Positions 32,508 to 39,791 of a DNA stretch of 57,529 nt are shown here, piece after piece; within the stretch, counting starts at the first letter, position 1, and each line of letters opens with the position of its first letter. Made by a program: the position numbers and the translations under genes. Under the pieces are notes generated by a model. It searched no databases. It saw nothing but the letters and a program-made list of their open reading frames with translations, and was not told the origin of the DNA. The DNA is from JAFGOG01 sp034429215 (GTDB taxonomy: Bacteria; Chloroflexota; Anaerolineae; JAAYZQ01), in assembly GCA_034429215.1 (NCBI GenBank), contig DAOUGI010000063.1:1-57529 (forward strand), written 5' to 3'.

Positions 32508-33833
32508 ATGAAGACAAGACGGACAGCCAAGGTTTGGGACGAGACGGAGCAGCAACGCCAGGAGCGGATGCAGTGGTGGACCCAGGGCCGTTTTGGGATG
32601 TTCATCCACTGGGGCCTCTATGCCCTGCCGGCGCGCCACGAGTGGGTGCAGCGCAGGGAACGGATTTCCGGCGAGGAATACCAGAGATATTTCGAGGTGT
32701 TTGACCCCGATCTGTTTGCCCCGGCCGATTGGGCGCGTGTAGCAAAAGCGGCCGGCATGAAATACGTGGTCGTCACGACCAAGCACCACGAAGGCTTTTG
32801 TCTGTGGGACACGGCGTATACCGACTACAAGGCAACCAACACGCCCTGCGGCAAGGACCTGATCCGGCCCCTGCTCCAGGCGTTTCGCGGCGAGGGCCTG
32901 CGCGTCGGCTTTTACTACTCCCTGCTCGATTGGCACCACCCCGAATACCCGGTCGACCGGCACCATCCCATGTACGAGAACCCGGAATTCAGAGAGCAAG
33001 CCAAGAACCGGGATGTCACTCGATATGCCGGGTACATGCGCAATCAGGTACGGGAGCTGTTGACCGAGTTCGGCCCCATCGACTGCCTTTTCTTGGATTT
33101 TTCGTTTCCCGGCGACCCGGACGGCAAAGGCCGGGACGATTGGCAGTCGGAAAGCCTGCTGCGCATGATCCGCGAGCTGCAGCCCAATGTCATCGTCAAC
33201 GATCGGCTGGATCTGCTCGATGTCCCCGGAGGCTGGGATTTCCGCACACCCGAGCAATTCAAGCCGCGGGAGTGGGTTCTGATGGATGGCAAGCGGGTAC
33301 CCTGGGAAGCGTGCCAGACCTTTTCCGGGTCCTGGGGCTATCATCGGGACGAGAGCACCTGGAAGAGCGTCCGCCAGCTCCTGGTACTGCTGATCGAAAC
33401 GGTCAGCAAAGGCGGCAATCTTCTCCTGAACGTGGGGCCGACGGCTCGCGGCGCCTTTGACGCGCGTGCCCTCGATCGCCTGGAAGGCATCGGCCGCTGG
33501 ATGAGGCTGCACAGCCGGGCCATCTATGGCTGCACGCAGGCTCCCGCCGAGTTTCAGGTTCCGGAGAATTGCCTGCTCACCTACAATCCCGAGAGCCATC
33601 GCCTGTATGTCCACCTGCTCGATTGGCCCATGGGTGAGCTGGTCCTCGATGGCCTGGCCGGCAGGGTCAGGTATGCCCAACTGCTCAACGATGCATCCGA
33701 AGTCCGGTTCGCCAGGGAGCACAAGTCGGACCATCTAGGCGAAGAGGTTCCCAGCACGGCATTGGTGCTGGATCTGCCGGTGTGCCAACCGGATAGCGAG
33801 GTGCCGGTTATCGAGCTTTATCTAGAAGCTTGA
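32508..33833 (+). CDS. Alpha-L-fucosidase, GH29
   Basis: A 441-residue retaining glycosidase that releases L-fucose from glycans. RFGMFIHWGLYALPARHEW, VVVTTKHHEGFCLWDT and GFYYSLLDWHHPEYP are GH29 signatures, with the likely nucleophile Asp in CLFLDFSFPGD. There is no signal peptide, so it should act in the cytoplasm on imported oligosaccharides. No fucose pathway or transporter gene is adjacent. A short C-terminal beta domain follows the barrel. Confidence 0.9.
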   Translation: MKTRRTAKVWDETEQQRQERMQWWTQGRFGMFIHWGLYALPARHEWVQRRERISGEEYQRYFEVFDPDLFAPADWARVAKAAGMKYVVVTTKHHEGFCLWDTAYTDYKATNTPCGKDLIRPLLQAFRGEGLRVGFYYSLLDWHHPEYPVDRHHPMYENPEFREQAKNRDVTRYAGYMRNQVRELLTEFGPIDCLFLDFSFPGDPDGKGRDDWQSESLLRMIRELQPNVIVNDRLDLLDVPGGWDFRTPEQFKPREWVLMDGKRVPWEACQTFSGSWGYHRDESTWKSVRQLLVLLIETVSKGGNLLLNVGPTARGAFDARALDRLEGIGRWMRLHSRAIYGCTQAPAEFQVPENCLLTYNPESHRLYVHLLDWPMGELVLDGLAGRVRYAQLLNDASEVRFAREHKSDHLGEEVPSTALVLDLPVCQPDSEVPVIELYLEA

Positions 33834-33837
33834 GGAG

Positions 33838-33986
33838 ATGGAGCACCGCGGCAGACTATTGCTTCTTCGGAGGACCGGTAATGGTCTTTGGGGTGTGCCA
33901 GGTGGAGCCATGGAGCCTGGCGAGCGCTTGGAAGAGACGGCAAGACGAGAAACGAAAGAGGAAACAGGGTTAGACAAAGAGGCACA
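33838..33986 (+). pseudogene. Nudix hydrolase fragment
   Basis: About 45 codons that read RGRLLLLRRTGNGLWGVPGG and the Nudix box GAMEPGERLEETARRE followed by TKEETGL. The box fits GX5EX7REUXEEXGU in full. The usual residues before the first strand and the whole C-terminal half are missing: the frame runs straight into the aldo/keto reductase gene in another phase. It is read as the leftover of a deleted Nudix gene. Confidence 0.75.
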
Positions 33987-34985
33987 ATGCAAAAGCGAAA
34001 ACTGGGAAGCAGTAACCTGGAGGTGTCGGCCCTCGGACTTGGCTGCATGAGGATGAGCTTTGGCGACAAGCCGGTTGGCGATAGGCAGGAGATGATCTCC
34101 CTCATTCACTCGGCGGTTGACCGAGGCATCACCTTTTTCGATACGGCCGAGGTCTATGGCCCATTCACCAACGAGGAGCTGGTCGGCGAAGCGCTTGCTC
34201 CTTTCCACGGCCAGGTGGTGATCGCCACCAAGTTTGGGTTCAAACACGATGGCGAAAGAGGTCCGGGTCCTGGGACCGGCATGGATAGCCGGCCAGAGCA
34301 GATCAAGCGGGTGGCCGAGGCCTCGCTCAAGCGGCTCAGGGTTGATGCCATCGACCTGTTCTATCAACACCGGGTTGACCCGGCCGTGCCGATCGAGGAC
34401 GTGGCCGGGGCGGTCAAGGACCTGATCCAGGCGGGCAAGGTGAAGCATTTCGGGCTTTCCGAAGCGGGAGCAGAAACGATCCGCCGCGCTCACGTGGTCC
34501 AGCCGGTCACGGCAGTCCAGAGCGAGTACTCGATGTGGTGGAGGGCCCCTGAGGAGGCGGTGCTGCCTGCGTGCGAGGAGCTGGGAATCGGCTTTGTGCC
34601 GTTTAGTCCTCTGGGCAAGGGTTTCCTCACCGGCAAGATCGACGACAAGACGACCTTTGACAGCTCTGACATCCGCAGCCGCATCCCCCGCTTTGCGCCA
34701 GAGGCGCTAAAGGTGAACCGGGCCTTGATCGATCTGCTGGACAAGATCGCGGAACGAAAGGGGGCGACGCCGGCTCAGATCGCGCTCGCCTGGCTGCTCG
34801 CTCAGAAGCCGTGGATTGTTCCCATTCCAGGCAGCCGGAAGCTCGATCGCCTGGAGGAGAATATCGGGGCGGTTGCGGTAGAGCTTCCGGCTGGCGATCT
34901 GCGGGAGATTGGGAGCGCCCTGTCCCAGATCACGGTGCAGGGGGCCCGGTATCCCGAAGACATGGAGCGACAGAGCGGTCGCTGA
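33987..34985 (+). CDS. Aldo/keto reductase, AKR13-like
   Basis: 332 residues, TIM barrel NADPH-dependent oxidoreductase. Catalytic tetrad: Asp and Tyr in FFDTAEVYGPF, Lys in VIATKFGFK, His in LFYQHRVDP. The cofactor loop VPFSPLGKGFLTGK and PIPGSRKLDRLEEN near the end match the YakC/YajO branch. The ATG at 33987 with AAAGAGG ahead is preferred; the open frame upstream is Nudix-derived DNA. Substrate not predictable. Confidence 0.88.
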   Translation: MQKRKLGSSNLEVSALGLGCMRMSFGDKPVGDRQEMISLIHSAVDRGITFFDTAEVYGPFTNEELVGEALAPFHGQVVIATKFGFKHDGERGPGPGTGMDSRPEQIKRVAEASLKRLRVDAIDLFYQHRVDPAVPIEDVAGAVKDLIQAGKVKHFGLSEAGAETIRRAHVVQPVTAVQSEYSMWWRAPEEAVLPACEELGIGFVPFSPLGKGFLTGKIDDKTTFDSSDIRSRIPRFAPEALKVNRALIDLLDKIAERKGATPAQIALAWLLAQKPWIVPIPGSRKLDRLEENIGAVAVELPAGDLREIGSALSQITVQGARYPEDMERQSGR

Positions 34986-35149
34986 GCGGGAAACGTGGTC
35001 TTTACCAGGACTGATTAGGGGCCGGCTGGCCCGGCCAAGGGGGTGACAATAACCGAGCGCTGAAGCCAATGGACGCCTGCTTGCCGGTCCGGCCCCGGTG
35101 CCACTAGCCAGACGGCGGCCAGCGGTAGACGGTCCGGTGTTCTTGGAAC

Positions 35150-35185
35150 GATCCTCCATGGCCTCCGCGGAGGCCATGGAGGATC
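35150..35185. repeat. Perfect 36-bp palindrome
   Basis: Positions 35150-35167 are the exact reverse complement of 35168-35185, without a loop. It lies between the convergent AKR and HD-like genes. A bidirectional terminator is the simplest reading, though there is no T tract; a protein-binding site or recombination site is possible. The rest of 34986-35149 shows nothing clear. Confidence 0.8.
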
Positions 35186-35192
35186 AAGGAGT

Positions 35193-35741
35193 CTACAGCC
35201 TCAAGGTCTCGGCGGTGAAAGGCTCATAACTGACGAAGTCAGCGTGATGGACGATGATAGCCTCGGTCGTCCTCTTTCCCAGATCGCCTTCCTTCGCGTG
35301 TGTCGCGATCATGTGGCAAATGTCGTCAGGCACCCCGAACCTCATCGCCAAACCCACTCCCGTAAAGGGATGTCTCAGCAACTTGCCCGTCCTGCCCACT
35401 ACGGCCTTTCCGTCCTGCATCACATATTCCACCAGCTTGCCGACGTCGATGAGTATCGCCCCCGCGATCAGATAATCCATGTTGATCGGCAGCTTGTCTC
35501 CGAAGAACCGCTGCATGGCCTTGGCCGCTTCCACGGCAATGTGCACCACGGCCCTCTTGTGCTCCATAAAGGTAACCTGGCAATCCTTGACCAAAAGCGT
35601 AAAGGGGATCTCCAGAAGGTCTTCGGGCGTAAGGACGCTCTGTTCCAGAGCATACTCCCAGGTCTGGTAGACCTTTTCCTTCAGTCCAGGATCCCCGATC
35701 CATTCGATCTCTGGCCAGATTTCCATGAGTCTTTTACGCAA
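35193..35741 (-). CDS. HD-domain-like protein with altered HD motif
   Basis: 182 residues with the helical plan of HD phosphohydrolases: an early His in FMEHKRAVVHIAVEAAK, AGAILIDVGKLVEYV where the HD motif belongs, HPFTGVGLAMRFGVPDDICHMIATH and IIVHHADFVSYE. The motif reads I-D instead of H-D (codon ATC), so a key metal ligand is missing. The protein may be inactive or may use fewer metals. The TTG start at 35741 is fixed by GGAGGTG about 4-6 bases ahead. It has its own promoter at 35816-35844. Confidence 0.75.
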   Translation of the reverse strand: MRKRLMEIWPEIEWIGDPGLKEKVYQTWEYALEQSVLTPEDLLEIPFTLLVKDCQVTFMEHKRAVVHIAVEAAKAMQRFFGDKLPINMDYLIAGAILIDVGKLVEYVMQDGKAVVGRTGKLLRHPFTGVGLAMRFGVPDDICHMIATHAKEGDLGKRTTEAIIVHHADFVSYEPFTAETLRL

Positions 35742-35815
35742 TTAACACCTCCGATTGGGATTCAAGTGTTTGGACTCAGCGCCTCCACGGCCTAAGTGAA
35801 GGGCCGGCGGTGAGC

Positions 35816-35844
35816 AGTATAGACCAGAACCTGGGGCGGGTCAA
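35816..35844 (-). promoter_or_regulatory. Promoter of the HD-like gene
   Basis: On the minus strand TTGACC (35839-35844), 17 bases, TATACT (35816-35821). Confidence 0.7.
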
Positions 35845-35860
35845 GTCAGAAACCGAGAGT

Positions 35861-35875
35861 GCTCAACCGTTGAGC
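35861..35875. promoter_or_regulatory. Perfect dyad upstream of the HD-like gene promoter
   Basis: GCTCAAC-C-GTTGAGC, a 7+1+7 inverted repeat 17-31 bases upstream of the -35. It may be an operator. The minus-strand sequence around it also resembles a tRNA 5' end and D-arm, but the anticodon and T arms are absent. Confidence 0.4.
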
Positions 35876-35957
35876 TAAATGGGGTCTTGTTATTCTGCCA
35901 TGAGTGGCCTGCTGCATCCTGCCCCAACCGGGTGTTCGAGGCCGGTCAAGAATGTGA

Positions 35958-35998
35958 ACAGGGTTGTGCGCGGGGCTAATCCACACGCACAACCCTGT
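35958..35998 (-). terminator. Hairpin downstream of the PKD-domain gene
   Basis: A perfect 13-bp stem (35958-35970 and 35986-35998) with a 15-base loop, 38 bases past the stop of the minus-strand gene. It lacks a T tract. Confidence 0.55.
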
Positions 35999-36036
35999 CT
36001 CGGATTTCTCTTGCTGCTCGCGGCAAGCCGCGCCGG

Positions 36037-39000
36037 CTACTGCTCCCGGATCACCAACGGCAGGTACACCCGGTTGACGGCCACGACCGAGACTTCAGTG
36101 TTGACCACATCCTGGCCGCAGCCATTCGAGACGGTCAAGATCACTGTATAGTCGCCGGGCATAGTGTAGGTAAAGGCCGGCGTCGGGGTGTCCAGGCCGG
36201 TGCCGTAACCCGCCCCGCCAAAGTCCCATGTATAGGTTAACGGCTGGGTGCCCGTTACCGTGGCGATAAAGGCGATCGGTTCGCCAAGCTCCACCGGGCT
36301 GTTGGAGACAACGCCTGCCTGCGGTCCGTAACAGATGACTTCCACCATGTGGCTGTCTGTGTCGGAGGCCCCGCAAGCGGGGTTCTCTACCGTCGCGGTG
36401 ACCATATAAGTACCCGGGTTGGTATAGGTGAAGACCGGCGTAGCCGTATCCAGGCCACTGCCATACCCTGCTCCGCCCCAGTCCCAGGCATAGCTCACCG
36501 GCATGGTCGGGACTACTGTCGCTACAAAGTGCATCGCCTGGCCCAACACCACCGGGCTGTCGCTCACAAACGTGACCGTCGGCGTGACGCACTCGACGAT
36601 CACGGTAAAGGCATCGACCAGCACCGCCTCCTGGCAGTCGCCGTTGTACAGGGTCAGGTCATACACCCCGGCCGCCATGCCGGCCGGCACTACCGCCTGT
36701 AGGGTCGTCGAGCTGACCTGCGTCACGTCCAGCAGCCAGGTCTCGCCCAATGCCAGGACCGGCGTTGTGATAAAGCCGCTGCCATACACCGTGACCGGCG
36801 TGTCCACTGCGGCATTGCCCGAGTCTGGCACGATGCTGCTGATGGTGGGGGCCGGGTTGGGCGGCAGGGCCGCCATGATCTGCACGTCGTCGATGTACCA
36901 GCCCACATCGCTGACCGACGAGTCGCAGCCAAGGCGCCAGCGCACCTGGACGCTCTGCCCGGCAAAGCTGCTCAGGTCCACCGCCACCTGCGTCCAGGTG
37001 GTTAGATCGCCAGTCCAGGCCTGCCGGCCGCCCAGCGGGTTCGAATAGCTGGTGCTGATCGTGCCGTTGTACCCGTTGGCGGTGATGTATGGGCCAAGGT
37101 CGGTCCAGGTTCCCCCGCCGTTGGTTGAGATCTCGAGCACCGATCCGTCATAGCTGCTGCCTTCGAACTGGTACTGATGCCAGAAGGTAAGCGTTGCACC
37201 GTTGCTCGGGACGATCGGATTGGTCACCCACAGGCGGCTGTCGGTCAAAGTATTGTCATCAGGCACGAACCAGGAGTGGGTGGGGCTGTACGCCTGGGCG
37301 GTCGATATCGCCCAGTGGTCGGTGCCCTGCGCCGCCTGGTGGGACCAGTTGCCGCCGCCGGCCTCGATGTCGTCGAAGAACAGGCTTGCCAGCGCCACGG
37401 TGGCAAAGTGGAATGGATCGGCCCACATCCCTGGGCCGCACGCATTCTCACCCTGGACACGCCACCAGTAGCAGCGCCCGCCGTCCAGCGGATCGGCCAC
37501 ATGGTGGGTAGGATCGGTCAGGCCGGTGACCGTGTCCAGCGGCGAGATGAAGAACGGGTTGTCGTCCAACTCCCAGTTGTAGCTTTCGGTCAGCGAGCCG
37601 GGCTGCCACTCGAACGTCGGCGCCAGCGACTGGTCGACGGCGCCGTCGGCCGGCAGGAGGAGCGTTGCGGCATCGGGCCCGGTCGTAAGCAGGTTGAGCA
37701 CGACCGTTTCCTGGTGTCCGGGAGAACCGGCTGCCGCGCCAATGACGTCGATGTTGTACGAGCCCGGGGCGGCGCTGCCGGTGTTGCCGACGGTGAAGAT
37801 GCTATCGCCGGGCGGCATGAGCGGGTTGGGCGCGAACGACACGGTCGTGCCGGCCGGCTCGCCGGTCGAGGTCAGCGTCACCGTGTTGCTGAATCCGCTG
37901 ATAACCCCCAAGTTTACCGTGTAGACGGCATCGCTTGGGGCGCAGACATTTAGAACATCCGGCGAAGCGTTCAGGGTAAAGTCGGGCGTGCCGCACTCGT
38001 CGAATTTGAACGAGGCAATGCGCGTCTGCCCGCCGCCGCCGTACTCGGTGGTATACCAGAAGGTGCAGCCATCGTACGGGTCCACACCGATGCCGGAATA
38101 GTCGCCCCAGCGCTCGTTGCCCGTCTTGGAGGTGGTGGCGTCCCAGATCTTGTTGTCATAGTAGGGCATCGTGCCCAGCGGGTCAGAGGCACGCCGGCCC
38201 GAGTAGTAGATGGAGGGGTAGTAGGGCGCGTTGGCTCCGGTGCGGGTGTAGCCGACGGCGATGTTGCCGGCGCTGTCCATGGCCGCGCTGCACACGCTGC
38301 GGTGGATGTCGTTCACACCGTCGCCCAGGACACCTTCCTGATATTTTACCCAGTTGCCGGAGCCGGGGGGAGTGCGGCGGAGCTCGAACCAGTGCGTGGC
38401 GGCGCGGTCCAGTCCGTCCACGTCCTCTGCAAAGCACCCCACCAATGTCTCGTAAGTGCCAAAGTTGCGGTACTGCGGCGGGTAGTGGACCGGCTCGCGG
38501 ATCGGGTCGAGCTTTTGCGTCGTGCCCGGCTGCGACATGCAGCTCCAGTCGCTGCCCGTGCCGCACAGCGTCTGGTCCCAGTCGGTGAGCTGGGCGCCGG
38601 TGAGCGGCGTCAGGGTCGAGTTTGCCGGCGTCGTCCAGTCCACGTGCAGCGCCCACAGCTCCATCAGGTCGCAGTTGGTGCAGGTGCCGCCGTGGATCTC
38701 GGTGTCGCGCGGGCGCAGGAAAAAGGCGGGGGAGCCGCTCGGCGGCGCCGCGCCTTCCAAGGTGGCCGGCACCGTCAGTTGGAAGCCGAATCCGGGCAGC
38801 TCGCCGATGTTGAACGTCTGCATCGTGGCCGGCTGCCCGTTCAGCATGTCGGTCCGCTCCAGGACGTGGACCCACCCGCCGTTGTTGACCCCGATATAGT
38901 AACCGTCGGGCCACACAGCGTACTTGGGATAGTCCTGCGTGCCGCTTGTCGGCGGGTTAAAGGCATAGGCCCACCACTGCCCGGTGGGGTCCGGCGTCTT

Positions 39001-39666
39001 GGAAACGTAAACGCACAGCGTCTGGATGCTCGAATCGAACTCGCTGACCATCCAGCGGTCGGCCATCTCGTCGTACTGGATGATCGGATCGCAATAGCCG
39101 CTGTTGCACGGTGCGGTGGTTGCCAGGTCCTGCATGTCGAACTGAGCAAGTTGGGCGCCGGCCTTGTCATAGACCGTGACCCGCGACCCGTTGGGACCGT
39201 TGTCACCCTGGAGAAAATGGTTGAGCCCTACGTCGCCGGTATCGTCCGGCGGCGAGGAGTTGTCCTGGACGCCGGCAAAGTTGAGGATCGGCGTCCCAAA
39301 GCCGTCGGGGGCCGGCGCCGGGGCGCTCTGTTGCAGCTCGGCCAGCAGGTTGCCGTGCGGCGGCATCTGGATGCTGGGGCCGACAAACCCGCGGTCGTCG
39401 CGCTGCGCCGGCTCGCGATCCAGGATCGGCAGGTCGGGCACGTTCGGCAGGTCTCTCACCGCTACGCTCAGGGTGGGGGTGTAGGGTCCGCTGGTGGTGA
39501 CGGTGTAGGGGAGGTTATTGCTGCTCCCCAAGCGGGCCGATGCTCCGCCGGCGACGCGCGCCGCGGAGCTGCTTACTACCGGTTGCTCCGAAATGCTCCA
39601 TAAAAAGCCCAGCCCGACCAGCACGAGGGCCAGGGTGCCACTGAGTAGTTTCCATCCCGATTTCAT
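36037..39666 (-). CDS. Large secreted multidomain protein with two C-terminal PKD repeats
   Basis: 1209 residues. A signal peptide (about 1-30) leads to a roughly 550-residue N-terminal region of repeated WD/propeller-like character (YDEMADRWMVSEFDSS, DYPKYAVWPDGYYIG). Then come Ig-like and Fn3-like domains, a MAM/immune-inhibitor-A-like jelly roll (FFDDIEAGGGNWSH, WYIDDVQIM), an IPT/TIG domain (ISSIVPDSGNAAVDTPVTVYGSGF) and two near-identical PKD domains (WDWGGAGYGSGLDT and WDFGGAGYGTGLDT). The end is VYLPLVIREQ, a tail shared with the next gene. No enzymatic motif is obvious; adhesion or binding to surface glycans or proteins is inferred. GGAGG stands 6 bases before the ATG. Confidence 0.8.
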   Translation of the reverse strand: MKSGWKLLSGTLALVLVGLGFLWSISEQPVVSSSAARVAGGASARLGSSNNLPYTVTTSGPYTPTLSVAVRDLPNVPDLPILDREPAQRDDRGFVGPSIQMPPHGNLLAELQQSAPAPAPDGFGTPILNFAGVQDNSSPPDDTGDVGLNHFLQGDNGPNGSRVTVYDKAGAQLAQFDMQDLATTAPCNSGYCDPIIQYDEMADRWMVSEFDSSIQTLCVYVSKTPDPTGQWWAYAFNPPTSGTQDYPKYAVWPDGYYIGVNNGGWVHVLERTDMLNGQPATMQTFNIGELPGFGFQLTVPATLEGAAPPSGSPAFFLRPRDTEIHGGTCTNCDLMELWALHVDWTTPANSTLTPLTGAQLTDWDQTLCGTGSDWSCMSQPGTTQKLDPIREPVHYPPQYRNFGTYETLVGCFAEDVDGLDRAATHWFELRRTPPGSGNWVKYQEGVLGDGVNDIHRSVCSAAMDSAGNIAVGYTRTGANAPYYPSIYYSGRRASDPLGTMPYYDNKIWDATTSKTGNERWGDYSGIGVDPYDGCTFWYTTEYGGGGQTRIASFKFDECGTPDFTLNASPDVLNVCAPSDAVYTVNLGVISGFSNTVTLTSTGEPAGTTVSFAPNPLMPPGDSIFTVGNTGSAAPGSYNIDVIGAAAGSPGHQETVVLNLLTTGPDAATLLLPADGAVDQSLAPTFEWQPGSLTESYNWELDDNPFFISPLDTVTGLTDPTHHVADPLDGGRCYWWRVQGENACGPGMWADPFHFATVALASLFFDDIEAGGGNWSHQAAQGTDHWAISTAQAYSPTHSWFVPDDNTLTDSRLWVTNPIVPSNGATLTFWHQYQFEGSSYDGSVLEISTNGGGTWTDLGPYITANGYNGTISTSYSNPLGGRQAWTGDLTTWTQVAVDLSSFAGQSVQVRWRLGCDSSVSDVGWYIDDVQIMAALPPNPAPTISSIVPDSGNAAVDTPVTVYGSGFITTPVLALGETWLLDVTQVSSTTLQAVVPAGMAAGVYDLTLYNGDCQEAVLVDAFTVIVECVTPTVTFVSDSPVVLGQAMHFVATVVPTMPVSYAWDWGGAGYGSGLDTATPVFTYTNPGTYMVTATVENPACGASDTDSHMVEVICYGPQAGVVSNSPVELGEPIAFIATVTGTQPLTYTWDFGGAGYGTGLDTPTPAFTYTMPGDYTVILTVSNGCGQDVVNTEVSVVAVNRVYLPLVIREQ

Positions 39667-39709
39667 ATGGCCTCCTTGTCAAGAGTTTTGTTTCGCTCGA
39701 GAGCGCATC

Positions 39710-39738
39710 ATTCTACCATATCTGTGCAAGGCTGTAAA
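39710..39738 (-). promoter_or_regulatory. Promoter of the PKD-domain gene
   Basis: On the minus strand TTTACA (39733-39738), 17 bases, TAGAAT (39710-39715), giving a leader of about 40 bases. Confidence 0.65.
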
Positions 39739-39791
39739 CTGGTGATTGGCGATTAGTGGGCTGGGTGCGACGCCTGGTTGCCCTTTCCCTG

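Noticed and set aside
32430..33734. A 434-codon minus-strand frame opposite the fucosidase
   Set aside because: No recognisable domain; it mirrors the GH29 coding pattern.
35860..35886. A tRNA gene on the minus strand
   Set aside because: Only an acceptor-like strand and D-arm are present; no anticodon stem pairs and there is no TTC-arm.
38302..39603. Long plus-strand frame opposite the PKD-domain protein
   Set aside because: Same antisense effect; no ribosome site or domain, whereas the minus strand encodes signal peptide and repeats.
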